A stretch of DNA of 64,000 nt from Shewanella sp. Isolate13 (GCF_022398325.1 NZ_JAKEVD010000017.1:1-64000); one strand, 5' to 3'. Shown: positions 1 through 9,925, counted from the first letter of the stretch. The notes: generated by a model not told the origin, from the letters alone. Numbers and translations: made by a program.

Positions 1-129
1 AGGCAGGCATTACTCACCCGTCCGCCGCTCGTCACCTCAGGAGCAAGCTCCCTTGTGTTACCGCTCGACTTGCATGTGTTAGGCCTGCCGCCAGCGTTCA
101 ATCTGAGCCATGATCAAACTCTTCAATTA
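1..129 (-). rRNA. rrs: 16S ribosomal RNA, 5' end (partial)
   Basis: The reverse complement contains the universal 16S start (AGAGTTTGATCATGGCTCAG, then the ACGCTGGCGGCAGGC block) and runs off the left edge after about 129 nt. The mature 5' end is placed near 129, where the strand reads AATTGAAGAGTTTGATC. The rest of the rRNA operon lies outside the window. The V1 stem sequence fits a Shewanella-like gammaproteobacterium, but the fragment is too short for species assignment. Confidence 0.97.
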
Positions 130-338
130 AAGTTTTTTTGTTCGACTACGTCGAACGGCTCAATGAATTCTGTATTTTTTGCTTTCACTTTTTAAAAAAG
201 TGAAGACAAAAGTCATATTGCTATGAACACTCATTCATTAAGTAAATTTTTGACTGCTTCACTCTTTACTAGAAAGAAGTAAGACAGTTTCGAATAACTT
301 AATCTCTGTGAGTGTCCACACAGATTTGCTTGTCATAT

Positions 339-350
339 TGTTAAAGAGCG
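339..350 (-). promoter_or_regulatory. rrn leader boxA antitermination element
   Basis: On the minus strand this reads CGCTCTTTAACA, one base from the enterobacterial leader boxA (TGCTCTTTAACA). It is followed by the conserved AATCTGTGTGG leader block that pairs in pre-16S processing. It lies about 210 nt before the 16S 5' end and 58 nt downstream of the P2 -10 box, the usual arrangement for Nus-factor antitermination of rRNA transcripts. Confidence 0.85.
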
Positions 351-407
351 TGAAGTCGCCTTTCAGACTTCGCCTTAGACGCTTAGGTCGTTTGGCTGAG
401 GAGGCGT

Positions 408-435
408 ATTCTACACCCTCCAGTGTCGGCGTCAA
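408..435 (-). promoter_or_regulatory. rrn P2-like sigma-70 promoter
   Basis: On the minus strand, -35 TTGACG (435-430) and -10 TAGAAT (413-408) are separated by 16 bp. The start would lie near 400, upstream of boxA and the 16S gene. This is the promoter proximal to the rRNA. Confidence 0.8.
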
Positions 436-622
436 GCGCTTATTTTAAGAAGTTTTTCAAGCGGTGATTTCTTAATCAGAAGTCGCTACCCGAAGCTCTT
501 AAAGCGGTTGTCACCTGAGGTTAATTTCCGTAGAAGTTAATCTCTCTAACTCTGCTGCAAGTCCCGCCCTATCTAGCTTAACGCTGGGTAGGTGGCCTGC
601 TGTGCCGTGTCAGTGGATGCGC

Positions 623-650
623 ATTATAGGGAGATTTAAGATGAGCGCAA
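623..650 (-). promoter_or_regulatory. rrn P1-like promoter with GC-rich discriminator and AT-rich UP region
   Basis: On the minus strand, -35 TTGCGC (650-645), a 16-bp spacer and a consensus -10 TATAAT (628-623) are followed directly by GCGC. That GC-rich discriminator is typical of stringently controlled rRNA promoters. The sequence upstream of -35 (about 651-680) is A/T-rich, as expected of an UP element. The P1-P2 distance is about 215 bp. Between 690 and 960 I see no other gene. Confidence 0.82.
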
Positions 651-965
651 GGGGCTTTTTCAATAAAATCTAAATAACTTAACTAAACGAACATTAATGA
701 GCCACTATGCGGTTTAATCCAGCAAAAGCACTTAGTTCAACATAGATGTGAGCCTAGCTCTGCTCCTATCTAAGGGGGACTTGACAGTTTCTTGCCGCCA
801 GTTAAGAAGCAACTCCTTTACCTTAAGGCTCTCCCTAAATCTATTGCCACCTCTTATATAGTGCTACTTATTGTATAGTTTATTGCCATATTGGCATTCT
901 AAAGTATTCACGCTAGCATGAAGCATAAGATCTCCCCACTTTATTAGTGAAGATTCATTTTAACT

Positions 966-1478
966 ATGGATAGCAAAATGACTAAAACAATAAAAATAGG
1001 TAGCACGAACCTTTCGATACCAAACTGCGCAAATACCGTGGCTAGCGCACTTCTGGCTATTGCGCTCTCATCCTCACCTGTCCTAGCCAATGTTATCTAC
1101 ACCTGGGTCGATGACAAAGGTGTTACCCACTATAGTCAACAGCCACCTGAAAATACTCAAGAACGAAGCAATCCAGATAAACTCTATAGTGAAGATATCG
1201 AGCCCAAGCAGATAGGCACAGTAGCGCCATCCGCATCGGTAGCAGATAAGGCTCCAACAGATTTAGAGAAGAAAGCTGCAGCCATTACCCAGAACGATAA
1301 GAAACAAGCGGAAGGGATCTGTAAGAACGCTCAACATAGCCTTAATGTGCTTACAACTCACAGTAAATTAAATAAGAAAGATGCAGAGTCAGGTAAGGTT
1401 GTTGCGATGACGGAAGAGCAGAGACAAGCAGCAATCGCCGAGCATAAGCAGAAGATTAAACTCTTTTGCGTAAAATAG
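966..1478 (+). CDS. Exported DUF4124-type protein
   Basis: This 170-residue protein has a hydrophobic segment at about residues 22-41 ending in LANVIYTW, consistent with a signal peptide. It is followed by a DUF4124-type N-terminal module with the characteristic YTWVDDKGVTHYSQQPP stretch. The remainder is polar and Lys/Gln-rich and probably helical. Family members are envelope proteins of unknown function in many gammaproteobacteria. The start is ambiguous: ATG at 966 or the in-frame ATG at 978, neither with a strong ribosome-binding site. It stands alone between the rrn promoters and a convergent lipoprotein gene. Confidence 0.75.
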   Translation: MDSKMTKTIKIGSTNLSIPNCANTVASALLAIALSSSPVLANVIYTWVDDKGVTHYSQQPPENTQERSNPDKLYSEDIEPKQIGTVAPSASVADKAPTDLEKKAAAITQNDKKQAEGICKNAQHSLNVLTTHSKLNKKDAESGKVVAMTEEQRQAAIAEHKQKIKLFCVK

Positions 1479-1558
1479 AGTTCATTGACGCCTCATCGGC
1501 TCTCGAATTTTACCGAAGAAAACAGACTCGATTGAGTCTGTTTTCTTACCGAGTCACG

Positions 1559-1882
1559 CTACTTATTCGCTTTTAAGTTATACATAGAGCGAGGCACTCC
1601 ATCTTCACACGCTTTAAGGCCAGCATCCCAACCTGAGTCGAAGCGATCTATTCCATCAAGTGCGGTATCTTTCTTTATCGAGTCATATAATTCAGTTTGT
1701 TGCTGCTTCATCACATAGGCATTCTTGCAGCCGCGGTAATAACCATAATGATAGAGACTCTCATATTCCTTATTACCTTCGCCAATATATGGCGCGGACG
1801 TTTGCTCTTTCTCATAATTAGAACTTGTACAGCCAATCACGCTTAAGGAAGCTAATGCGATAAGGGCTAATTGTTTTTTCAT
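1559..1882 (-). CDS. Small putative lipoprotein
   Basis: Starting at ATG 1882 (MKKQLALIAL...), this gives a 107-residue protein with a short signal peptide and a lipobox-like SVIGC, so Cys18 would be lipidated. GGAGC lies about 12 nt upstream of this ATG; a longer reading from 1915 would spoil the signal peptide. The mature part is charged, contains several Tyr and two Cys (GCKNAY, KACEDG), and matches no function I recognise. A 16-bp perfect palindrome lies 44 nt upstream (1926-1941). Confidence 0.7.
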   Translation of the reverse strand: MKKQLALIALASLSVIGCTSSNYEKEQTSAPYIGEGNKEYESLYHYGYYRGCKNAYVMKQQQTELYDSIKKDTALDGIDRFDSGWDAGLKACEDGVPRSMYNLKANK

Positions 1883-1925
1883 GATGCTCTGCTCCGTGTC
1901 CATATCAAGTGTCAAAATAGCTTAT

Positions 1926-1941
1926 TCAACGTTAACGTTGA
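1926..1941. promoter_or_regulatory. 16-bp perfect palindrome upstream of the lipoprotein gene
   Basis: TCAACGTTAACGTTGA equals its own reverse complement. It sits 44 nt upstream of the lipoprotein start at 1882. Its position suits an operator, but no regulator can be named from sequence alone. Confidence 0.4.
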
Positions 1942-2084
1942 GTATTGTCCATTACTCAAATATTACCAACTCAACTAAATAACCAAACGGTAAAAGTTAG
2001 CTATTGAAAGTAAATAGATTTAGGTTAATTAATCGCCACCTACCCCGAATATACATTATCAACGATGTGTTATGGTTAATTTTT

Positions 2085-2119
2085 CAAACAAAAAAGGCTT
2101 CAACCTAAGTTGAAGCCTT
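2085..2119 (-). terminator. Rho-independent terminator of clpB
   Basis: On the minus strand an 11-bp stem (AAGGCTTCAAC / GTTGAAGCCTT) with a TTAG loop is followed by a T run. It lies 31 nt after the clpB stop codon. Confidence 0.9.
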
Positions 2120-2149
2120 CCACTAAACAGCTAATGCTTAGGTTCTAAC

Positions 2150-4723
2150 TTATTGTGCAAAGACCAAGGCATCATCAGCAACCGAAACCTTAATATCCTT
2201 ACCCGGCAAGAGTTCACCGCTGAGGATCTGCTGCGCCAATGGGTTTTCAACCTCTTGCTGCAACGCTCTCTTAAGCGGTCTTGCACCATAGATAGGATCA
2301 AACCCCGCTCGTGCAATCAGTGATAGTGCCTCATCAGTCATCTCTAGTCCGTAGTCTTTCTCGGCAAGACGCTTCTTAAGCCCTTCAATCTGAATCGCGG
2401 CAATATGGGCTATGTTTTGCTCATCCAATGGATGGAACACAACAGCCTCATCGATACGGTTCAAAAACTCTGGCCTGAAGTTTTGCGTCACTACCTGCAT
2501 CACATCTGACTTCATCTCATCATAGGACTGAGTACCGAAACCGAGCTGAATAAGATCAGAACCTAGATTCGAAGTCATTATCACAACGGTGTTTCTGAAA
2601 TCTACCGTACGCCCCTGACCATCGGTAAGGCGACCATCATCTAATACCTGTAGCAAGATATTAAATACATCAGGGTGTGCCTTCTCGACCTCATCAAGCA
2701 AGATCACCGAATAGGGCTTACGTCGCACGGCTTCAGTTAAGTAACCTCCCTCTTCATAGCCCACATATCCTGGAGGGGCACCGACTAGGCGCGATACCGA
2801 ATGCTTCTCCATAAATTCAGACATGTCGATTCGCACTAATGCAGACTCGGTATCGAACAGGAACTTGGCTAGTGACTTACACAGCTCAGTCTTACCCACA
2901 CCAGTTGGGCCTAAGAACAGGAACGAACCAATTGGGCGATTAGGATCGGCTAAACCTGCGCGACTACGACGAATAGCATTGGAAACCGAATCGACCGCTT
3001 CATTTTGGCCAATCACCCGCTCATGCAGCGCATCTTCCATCTTAAGCAATTTGTCGCGCTCACCTTCAAGCATCTTAGACACAGGAATACCTGTGGCCTT
3101 AGATAGCACTTCGGCAATCTCGACATCGGTGACCTTATTACGCAATAGCGTCATATCTTGCATCTCTGCTTGCGAAGCAAGATCAAGCTGCTTTTCTAGC
3201 TCTGGAATACGCCCATACTGCAGCTCCGACATACGAGTTAAGTCACCTGCACGCTTAGCCACCTCCATATCCATTCTAGCTTGCTCAAGATCAGCCTTAA
3301 TATGCTGAGTTCCCGCTAATGCCGCCTTCTCGGTATGCCAAATCTCATTTAGCTCTGCCGCTTTTGCCTCGATATCTTTCAGCTCACTGCGCAACACTTC
3401 TAAACGGCGTAAACTCGCTTCATCTTCCTCTTTGCTTACCGCCTGCTCTTCCAGTTTTAACTGAATTGCACGCCGCTCTAATCTGTCTAAAGATTCTGGC
3501 TTAGAGTCAATCTGAATACGGATACTCGATGCCGCCTCATCAATCAGGTCTATCGCCTTATCAGGCAATTTACGATCTGAGATATAGCGGTGCGACATGC
3601 TCGCCGCCGCCACGATAGCAGGATCGGTAATTTCAACGTGATGGTGTAACTCATAACGCTCTTTAAGACCACGCAAGATCGCGATAGTGTCTTCAACACT
3701 TGGCTCGTCAACCAAGACTTTCTGGAAACGACGCTCAAGAGCTGCATCTTTCTCAATGTACTGACGATACTCATCCAGTGTTGTGGCACCTACGCAGTGT
3801 AAGTCACCACGAGCCAGAGCAGGTTTAAGCATATTACCTGCATCCATCGCCCCATCAGACTTACCCGCACCGACCATGGTATGCAGCTCGTCAATAAAGA
3901 GGATCACTTGTCCCTCTTCTTGAGAAAGCTCATTGAGCACAGCTTTTAAACGTTCCTCAAATTCACCACGGTATTTAGCACCAGCCACTAACGCGCCCAT
4001 GTCTAATGACAAAACACGCTTATTCTTAATGCCCTCAGGAACCTCATTGTTAATGATCCGCTGAGCGAGTCCTTCAACAATTGCCGTTTTACCCACGCCA
4101 GGCTCACCAATCAGCACAGGGTTATTCTTACTACGACGCTGCAGCACTTGGATAGTACGGCGAATTTCATCGTCACGACCAATAACCGGGTCTAACTTAC
4201 CCTGCTCCGCTCGTTCGGTAAGATCGACGGTAAACTTCTTCAGCGCTTGGCGTTGATCTTCAGCATTAGGGTCATCAACGTTTTGGCCATTGCGGATCTG
4301 CTCAATGGTCGACTCCATTAACTCTTTTGTCGCACCAGACTGCTTCAGCGCTTGCGCTAAAGCATCATTGCCCTCGAGTGCCGCTAATACAAACAGTTCG
4401 CTAGAGATAAATTTGTCTTTGCGCTTCTGCGCTAGCTTGTCGCATAAATTAAGCAGGCGAATTAATGCTTGGGATAGCTGCACATCGCCGCCCGTCCCTT
4501 CGACTTGCGGTCTTTGCTCTAAATCTTGACTCAATAAAGAGCGCAGGGTACTCACTTGGATCCCCGCTTGAGTCAGTAGAGGGTGAATTGAACCACCATC
4601 TTGATTTAGCAGTGCCATCATCAGGTGTGACGGTTCGATAAATTGATGATCTCGGCCTAGTGCCAATGACTGAGCATCCGAGATAGCAATCTGGAATTTA
4701 TTGGTCATACGATCGAGTCGCAT
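2150..4723 (-). CDS. clpB: ATP-dependent disaggregase ClpB
   Basis: At 857 residues this is the length of E. coli ClpB and is co-linear with it. Order: Clp N-domain (1-145), AAA+ module 1 with Walker A GEPGVGKT (206-213) and Walker [11 protein letters not shown], the coiled-coil M-domain (about 410-530), AAA+ module 2 with Walker A GPTGVGKT (about 605-612), then the C-terminal ClpB domain. As a cytosolic hexamer it works with DnaK to solubilise aggregated proteins. A sigma-32-type promoter lies at 4905-4932 and a terminator follows. Codon 149, a GTG internal start in E. coli that yields the short isoform, is GTT here. The ClpB call is very secure. Confidence 0.98.
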   Translation of the reverse strand: MRLDRMTNKFQIAISDAQSLALGRDHQFIEPSHLMMALLNQDGGSIHPLLTQAGIQVSTLRSLLSQDLEQRPQVEGTGGDVQLSQALIRLLNLCDKLAQKRKDKFISSELFVLAALEGNDALAQALKQSGATKELMESTIEQIRNGQNVDDPNAEDQRQALKKFTVDLTERAEQGKLDPVIGRDDEIRRTIQVLQRRSKNNPVLIGEPGVGKTAIVEGLAQRIINNEVPEGIKNKRVLSLDMGALVAGAKYRGEFEERLKAVLNELSQEEGQVILFIDELHTMVGAGKSDGAMDAGNMLKPALARGDLHCVGATTLDEYRQYIEKDAALERRFQKVLVDEPSVEDTIAILRGLKERYELHHHVEITDPAIVAAASMSHRYISDRKLPDKAIDLIDEAASSIRIQIDSKPESLDRLERRAIQLKLEEQAVSKEEDEASLRRLEVLRSELKDIEAKAAELNEIWHTEKAALAGTQHIKADLEQARMDMEVAKRAGDLTRMSELQYGRIPELEKQLDLASQAEMQDMTLLRNKVTDVEIAEVLSKATGIPVSKMLEGERDKLLKMEDALHERVIGQNEAVDSVSNAIRRSRAGLADPNRPIGSFLFLGPTGVGKTELCKSLAKFLFDTESALVRIDMSEFMEKHSVSRLVGAPPGYVGYEEGGYLTEAVRRKPYSVILLDEVEKAHPDVFNILLQVLDDGRLTDGQGRTVDFRNTVVIMTSNLGSDLIQLGFGTQSYDEMKSDVMQVVTQNFRPEFLNRIDEAVVFHPLDEQNIAHIAAIQIEGLKKRLAEKDYGLEMTDEALSLIARAGFDPIYGARPLKRALQQEVENPLAQQILSGELLPGKDIKVSVADDALVFAQ

Positions 4724-4904
4724 AAATCCTCCGATAACTCATTAAAATTAGTCAATAAAAGGCAATGAACATTGCATATCAGCTTCGAGAAACCGAATTG
4801 GATAGCATTAATACCGTACATATAAACGATATAAATCCATTCGCACTTCTATTCACATAAGAAAAGATGACTCTGCTATGGGTACAGAATCTTTGTTACT
4901 TAAA

Positions 4905-4932
4905 AGATGGGGGCTATTTGAACAAAATCAAG
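4905..4932 (-). promoter_or_regulatory. Sigma-32 (heat-shock) promoter for clpB
   Basis: On the minus strand, -35 CTTGATT (4932-4926) is followed by a 13-bp spacer and -10 CCCCATCT (4912-4905). This is close to the RpoH consensus (CTTGAAA, 13-14 bp, CCCCATNT). It lies just after the yfiH stop and about 180 nt before the clpB start, so heat shock can raise clpB independently of the rluD-yfiH transcript. Confidence 0.85.
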
Positions 4933-4951
4933 TCAACGCTAAGTAATAAAG

Positions 4952-5698
4952 TTAGCGATTAAGCCAAATAAATGATGCCATACGGCCGGTAATGCCATCG
5001 CGGCGATAGGAAAAGAAGTTGCTTTCATCAGAAACGGTGCAGCGTTGATCTTTAAAAACACGCTTTACCCCTAACAAAGCCAATCTAAATTCTGCAAGAC
5101 CTTGAATATCAGCTAGGAACTTAGCCTGACCATTAGCATCTGTATGCGGCGTAAAAAATTTCGCGACTTGTGGATGCTTGGCCTCAAACTGGGCCTTAAC
5201 CTCAGCGCCTACTTCGAATTTGCTTGGCCCAATCGCTGGTCCTAAATAAGCCACCAACTCAGTTGGCTGATGAGTAAACTTATCGATAGCCGCTTCAATA
5301 ATCCCATCGCATAATCCGCGCCAGCCGGCATGTACAGCTGCGACTTCGGTACCATTTTCATCGCACAATAACACTGGCAAGCAATCGGCCGTCATTACCA
5401 CACACACTTGATCTGAACGACGAGTATAACTGCCATCGGCATGGTGAACACGGGAGTTGTCCGCATCGATGACATCGATACTGTGAATTTGTTCAAGCCA
5501 AGCAGGGGTTGCAGGAAGAGAGAGCTGCTGCTCAATAAGCTGACGGTTAGCTAATACCTTTTGCGGGTCATCGCCAACATGCAGCCCGAGATTAAGGCTA
5601 GCAAAAGGTGGCAAGCTGCAGCCACCTTCTCGAGTAGAAAAAGCCAAGTTTACCCCTGGTGGGATAAACCAAGCTGAATTTTCTATTTTCGTCGTCAT
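4952..5698 (-). CDS. pgeF: Peptidoglycan editing factor family protein (YfiH/PgeF, laccase domain)
   Basis: A 248-residue single-domain protein of the YfiH/DUF152 family. It keeps the metal and active-site motifs: TADCLPVLLCD in the middle and AVHAGWRGLCDGII soon after. E. coli YfiH/PgeF prevents mis-incorporation of L-Ser in place of L-Ala during peptidoglycan precursor synthesis; relatives are described as copper polyphenol oxidases or purine nucleosidases. Its ATG overlaps the rluD stop codon by one base (TAATG), so translational coupling in an rluD-yfiH operon is likely. The gene order matches enterobacteria. Confidence 0.93.
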   Translation of the reverse strand: MTTKIENSAWFIPPGVNLAFSTREGGCSLPPFASLNLGLHVGDDPQKVLANRQLIEQQLSLPATPAWLEQIHSIDVIDADNSRVHHADGSYTRRSDQVCVVMTADCLPVLLCDENGTEVAAVHAGWRGLCDGIIEAAIDKFTHQPTELVAYLGPAIGPSKFEVGAEVKAQFEAKHPQVAKFFTPHTDANGQAKFLADIQGLAEFRLALLGVKRVFKDQRCTVSDESNFFSYRRDGITGRMASFIWLNR

Positions 5699-6669
5699 TA
5701 GTAGCTTGACGGATTTTCTTCAGTGTCTTTACGTAGCGCTTTAGTCAGCTTCACCATATCCTCAGGGATTGGCGCTTGCCAGCTCATGATTTCGCAGGTA
5801 AATGGGTGCGCTAGCTCAAGTCTTACCGCGTGCAGTGCTTGACGCTTAAAGCCCATGTAAGTCTCGAAGAAATCCGGTGCAGCACCTTTTGGTGGACGTG
5901 GGCGACCCGCATAAACAGGATCACCAACCAATACATGACCAATGTGTGCCATATGTACACGAATTTGGTGAGTACGACCCGACTCTAGACGCAGTCTTAG
6001 ACGTGTATGCGCTCTAAACTTTTCCGCTACGCGGTAGTGAGTCATCGCTGGCTTACCATTATGAACTACTGCCATATGGGTACGCTTAGTCGGGTGACGA
6101 TCGATTGGCTCATCGACTGTACCACCAGCAATAATAGTACCTGTGACAATCGCTTCATATTCACGGGTAATATCACGCGCCTGTAGCGCTGCCACTAAGT
6201 GGGTTTGCGCTTCAACGGTTTTAGCCACCACCATCAAACCTGTGGTGTCTTTATCCAGACGGTGCACAATACCAGCACGTGGCACCAACTCAATACCAGG
6301 GCAATGATGCAACAATGCATTCATCAAGGTACCGCTTTGGTTACCCGCACCAGGATGAACCACTAAACCCGCTTGCTTGTTGATCACCAAAATATGGTCA
6401 TCTTCATAGACGATATCTAGATCAATCGCTTCGGCTTCGGCTTTAGTTTCTTCTTCCAGTGTGGCGTTTACGGTTACATCCTGACCTTCTAGCACCTTAG
6501 TTCTAGGCTTGTCAGAAACCTCGCCATCAATAAAGACTGAACCTGATAAAATCCACTCTTTAATACGTGTGCGCGAGTAATCCGGGAACAATTCGGCCAG
6601 AGTCTGGTCCAATCTTTGCCCGGTTTGTGTTGCTGTGATCTCGCTTTTTAGATTAATCTCTTGTGTCAT
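5698..6669 (-). CDS. rluD: 23S rRNA pseudouridine synthase RluD
   Basis: It modifies helix 69 uridines (1911/1915/1917 in E. coli numbering) during 50S maturation. An N-terminal S4 RNA-binding domain (GQRLDQTLAELFPDYSRTRI) is followed by the RluA-type catalytic domain, whose RAGIVHRLDKDTTGL carries the catalytic Asp. RTHQIRVHMAHIGH and the Arg/Pro-rich GRPRPPKGA also match RluD. I prefer the ATG at 6669 (MTQEIN...) over the upstream ATG at 6684 by comparison with E. coli RluD. The gene diverges from bamD and overlaps yfiH by one base, the classic arrangement. Length, about 323 residues, is normal. Confidence 0.95.
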   Translation of the reverse strand: MTQEINLKSEITATQTGQRLDQTLAELFPDYSRTRIKEWILSGSVFIDGEVSDKPRTKVLEGQDVTVNATLEEETKAEAEAIDLDIVYEDDHILVINKQAGLVVHPGAGNQSGTLMNALLHHCPGIELVPRAGIVHRLDKDTTGLMVVAKTVEAQTHLVAALQARDITREYEAIVTGTIIAGGTVDEPIDRHPTKRTHMAVVHNGKPAMTHYRVAEKFRAHTRLRLRLESGRTHQIRVHMAHIGHVLVGDPVYAGRPRPPKGAAPDFFETYMGFKRQALHAVRLELAHPFTCEIMSWQAPIPEDMVKLTKALRKDTEENPSSY

Positions 6670-6791
6670 ATGAACCGTACCCACTTTTCTGGGTCCAAAA
6701 ATGTTTACTATCTGTTACAATCGGATTGTTTCTATTTTATCGTGAAATGGAAAAATTCTTAACAATAACTTTAAAAGAATCGAATTCAAGT

Positions 6792-7553
6792 ATGCATAAA
6801 ATTGCCAAAAGTGTCGCTGTAGTCCTTATCACACTTGCAGCTACGGCCTGTAGTAGTAAACAGGGCGAAGACCCTGCGATGACAAAGAGCTCTCCAGAAG
6901 TGCTCTATTCTCAAGCAAGAACCTCTATGGAACTAGGTAATTACAGCAAAGCTGTCCGCTCTCTAGAAGCCTTGGACTCGCGCTTCCCTTTTGGTCCGCA
7001 CAAGACTCAGGTTCAACTTGATCTTATTTATGCCTATTACAAACTTGACGATCCAGCGTCAGGTATTGCGAATATCGATCGCTTTATTCGCTTAAACCCA
7101 ACTCATAAAGATATTGATTATGTTTATTACATGCGCGGCCTAGTCAATATGCAGTCTGATCGATACCTGTTTCACGATATGCTAAATATCGATCGTTCTG
7201 ACCGCGATCCAAAGGCTGCGCAAGATGCATTCAAAGATTTCGATAGACTAATTAAGTCTTATCCAAACAGTAAGTATGCAGCAGATGCACAAAAACGCAT
7301 GCAGCACCTAAAAAATAGACTGGCACTTTACTCGATCAAGGTAGCTGAATACTACATAAAAATGAATGCATGGAGCGCTGCAGCAATCCGCGCCCAGTCA
7401 GTTTTAGAGACCTACCCAGGTACACCATCAACTGAAAAAGCATTAGAGATCATGTCTACAGCCTATGGCGAACTTGGCCAAGAAAAGCTTAAAGATCATG
7501 TACTCATGGTGATGAAGGCCAATTATCCTGATAATAAATTAGTGGCTAAATAA
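6792..7553 (+). CDS. bamD: Outer-membrane assembly lipoprotein BamD
   Basis: Starting at ATG 6792 gives a 253-residue lipoprotein: signal MHKIAKSVAVVLITLAATAC with a lipobox TAC, then TPR-like repeats. SPEVLYSQARTSMELGNYSKA and DYVYYMRGLVNMQSDR are typical of BamD/ComL. It is an essential partner of BamA in inserting beta-barrel proteins into the outer membrane. The open frame extends upstream to 6663, but that extension lacks a signal peptide at its N-terminus and overlaps rluD, so it is rejected. A strong terminator follows at 7582. Its place divergent from rluD is conserved. Confidence 0.96.
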   Translation: MHKIAKSVAVVLITLAATACSSKQGEDPAMTKSSPEVLYSQARTSMELGNYSKAVRSLEALDSRFPFGPHKTQVQLDLIYAYYKLDDPASGIANIDRFIRLNPTHKDIDYVYYMRGLVNMQSDRYLFHDMLNIDRSDRDPKAAQDAFKDFDRLIKSYPNSKYAADAQKRMQHLKNRLALYSIKVAEYYIKMNAWSAAAIRAQSVLETYPGTPSTEKALEIMSTAYGELGQEKLKDHVLMVMKANYPDNKLVAK

Positions 7554-7581
7554 CCCGTTAGCTCAGCATATTTGACAATAA

Positions 7582-7613
7582 ATAAAGGCCTCTTTCAGAG
7601 GCCTTTATTTTTT
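7582..7613 (+). terminator. Rho-independent terminator of bamD
   Basis: AAAGGCCTCT / AGAGGCCTTT stem with a TTC loop, followed by ATTTTTTG. Confidence 0.9.
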
Positions 7614-7762
7614 GCTCGATTTTCCACACTCTCTAAACTAATTAGTCCTCGTTAAGGTTTTTCACTAATAAACTGCAGACTAAAATTAATACCAAAGCTG
7701 CTTCCTCGCGATAAACTTACCAGTCACGATTAAGCCCTTCTCTATCCGTGACGCTTATCGGC

Positions 7763-9925
7763 TTACAGCTTAGGTATAACCCAGCGCCGATAAAGTACCG
7801 GCAACATCAACACATCAAAACCCCAAGCAAATACCACGACTAAGCATGAGAGTAGGCTCAGCTGAGCAATAGGCGTAAACGCAGACAATAAACCAACGGA
7901 AAATCCCAGTGCAATGGTCAGTGTGGTAAAGCTAATGACCGGCAACACCGTGTGCAGGCTCTGCCACATAGACGTCACGGTTAATGCTTTGCTATCAGGC
8001 AGCTTTAACATCAAATGCAGCGTATCATCGACAATAATCCCTAGCATCATGCCAAGTACCACCGCCGTGCCCAAACTAATAAAGCCGCCATTGAGCTGCC
8101 AAAGGGCAAATACCCAAAGCAAAGGCAGGAAGTTAAGTAATAGCCCCATCAAACCAAACAACGCTGAACGCTTAAGTAAACTCAATAGAATCGCCAAAGC
8201 CATCAATGCCACTGCAAATGACAGCAGCATATTATTGGCATTATCGACACTTAGATGAGCGAACATTAAATTACTGGCAACTGGGGGGCTTACCTTAACA
8301 ACACCGGAATGCTCTGAGAGCCAGGTATCGACCCTCTGTTCAAAGCTAATCAACTCCATAGCCGTCATTGGTTGCAAGTATAAGGTTACCAGACTCGACT
8401 GCTTATCTGCCGACAGCTCACTGGAAAGTCCGAGCTCTGCCGCCGAGTTATTCGCCAAGATCTGTTTAAACTGATTCTGTCCAATGCCCGCACTCTTAAT
8501 CCAGTCGCCAATATGCTGCACCTTAATGACTTCAGGTTGGCGTTTTAAGAAACGACTGAATTTATAGATGAAGCTTATCTCGGTCTTAGCAAGCTGCTCA
8601 TCACTCGCTGAAGTCACCACATAATGCTGCAGGTTGATGCCACTGAAGTATTGAGTCATTTTCTGACTAGAGAGGACAAAAGGATTTGTGGGTTCAAAGT
8701 AACTTAATGGATCGTCATTTAGGGTCAACTTTGACACGCTGAGCAGCGCCAGAGCACTTATCAAAACGATTCCCGTCATCACTGCCAACGGACGCTTGGC
8801 ATTGAGCTTCGCAATATGAATGACAGCCGAAAAGTCTAGCCCCTTACTCGATGAGACTTTGGAGTAACGAGCAAAATAGATAAGACTAGTGAGAGTTAGC
8901 AGGTAATTGCAAAGCACCGCAAAGCCCACCAGCAAACCAAAACTTTGAATCGGGGGAGATGGACTGAGCATCAATAGGCTAAAGCCAAATATTGTGGTGA
9001 CGCTAGAGTAAAACAGTGGTCCCTGATTAATCTTTACCGTATGCCTTAGTGCCTGCTCATTTGTTTGACCACGACTAATCTCTGTTCGCCAACCAAAATA
9101 CAGGTGAGATGCATAAGCAAAACCTAGGGTAACAATAATCACAGGCACAAAGGCGGTAATTGCCGCGAGCGTCAATTTTAGCCAAGCCGCTACCCCTGCG
9201 GTTAAGACTAAGGTGATAATATTATTAAGACTGAGTGCAAAGACCCATAACCTCTGCCGAATAAACAACAACGCCATCAAAAAGATAATGCCTAATAACG
9301 CGGGAGCAAACCAACTTAAGTCATGAATTAGCACCTTGCCATATTGCCAATTAAGCGCATGAGTACCATTTAAATAGCTAGTAACGCCTAAAGGTTGCCA
9401 ATACGCTCGAGCCTGGCTATCCACCGTTTGCAATACATCATTTAACCATAAACTCTGATTGCTAAAATCTTGCGTTCTATGGGAGCTGAGCTGTAACTGC
9501 AGCAATAGCGCCCTACCATCTTGAGACAGTACCGTGGCTAATCTTGGGTGAGTTTTATAGGTCAAAAGCTTATCTTGGTTGGCACGACCTTCAACAAACT
9601 GGTTGTAACCTTGAATACTTGCAATATCTTGGTTGGCATTAAGCTGACCGAGAAAAGTCACTAATTGCGCCTGTGAGCCCTTATCTCGCCAATCTAAATC
9701 TGTTTCTAGCAATAGCCAGAGTTGGTCATGACGCTCAAATTTGTCCATCATACGATTGAATGCTGCAAATCGTGGATCCGATGGCGCAAAATAATCATTG
9801 AAGTCCATATCCAGACTGAGTCGAGGGAGGCCCACCACACTCAACAGCAACATGGCCGAGATCAGCAAAAACAACATTATGGGATGCCTTTGAATACGCC
9901 AAATGATCCTAAGCAGATAGTCCAA
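7763..9925 (-). CDS. RND-superfamily (MMPL/HAE3-type) exporter
   Basis: A 720-residue integral membrane protein with the two-fold RND layout. TM1 is at about residues 17-35, followed by a large periplasmic loop, a bundle of helices (about 205-350), TM at about 378-398, a second loop, then a second bundle (about 560-712). The motif LDMDFNDYFAPSDPRFAAFNRM after TM1 and the second-half GMMLGIIVDDTLHLMLKLP are characteristic of predicted exporters of the RND superfamily. Substrates are unknown; relatives move lipids or hydrophobic compounds. No fusion partner or outer-membrane factor is adjacent. It is convergent with bamD and has no obvious operon partner. Confidence 0.85.
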   Translation of the reverse strand: MDYLLRIIWRIQRHPIMLFLLISAMLLLSVVGLPRLSLDMDFNDYFAPSDPRFAAFNRMMDKFERHDQLWLLLETDLDWRDKGSQAQLVTFLGQLNANQDIASIQGYNQFVEGRANQDKLLTYKTHPRLATVLSQDGRALLLQLQLSSHRTQDFSNQSLWLNDVLQTVDSQARAYWQPLGVTSYLNGTHALNWQYGKVLIHDLSWFAPALLGIIFLMALLFIRQRLWVFALSLNNIITLVLTAGVAAWLKLTLAAITAFVPVIIVTLGFAYASHLYFGWRTEISRGQTNEQALRHTVKINQGPLFYSSVTTIFGFSLLMLSPSPPIQSFGLLVGFAVLCNYLLTLTSLIYFARYSKVSSSKGLDFSAVIHIAKLNAKRPLAVMTGIVLISALALLSVSKLTLNDDPLSYFEPTNPFVLSSQKMTQYFSGINLQHYVVTSASDEQLAKTEISFIYKFSRFLKRQPEVIKVQHIGDWIKSAGIGQNQFKQILANNSAAELGLSSELSADKQSSLVTLYLQPMTAMELISFEQRVDTWLSEHSGVVKVSPPVASNLMFAHLSVDNANNMLLSFAVALMALAILLSLLKRSALFGLMGLLLNFLPLLWVFALWQLNGGFISLGTAVVLGMMLGIIVDDTLHLMLKLPDSKALTVTSMWQSLHTVLPVISFTTLTIALGFSVGLLSAFTPIAQLSLLSCLVVVFAWGFDVLMLPVLYRRWVIPKL

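Noticed and set aside
2823-3308. 161-codon plus-strand open frame inside clpB
   Set aside because: It is antisense to clpB, which is fully conserved there; the protein has no recognisable features. Other antisense frames within clpB, metE, mcp, maeA and the proteases were dismissed for the same reason.
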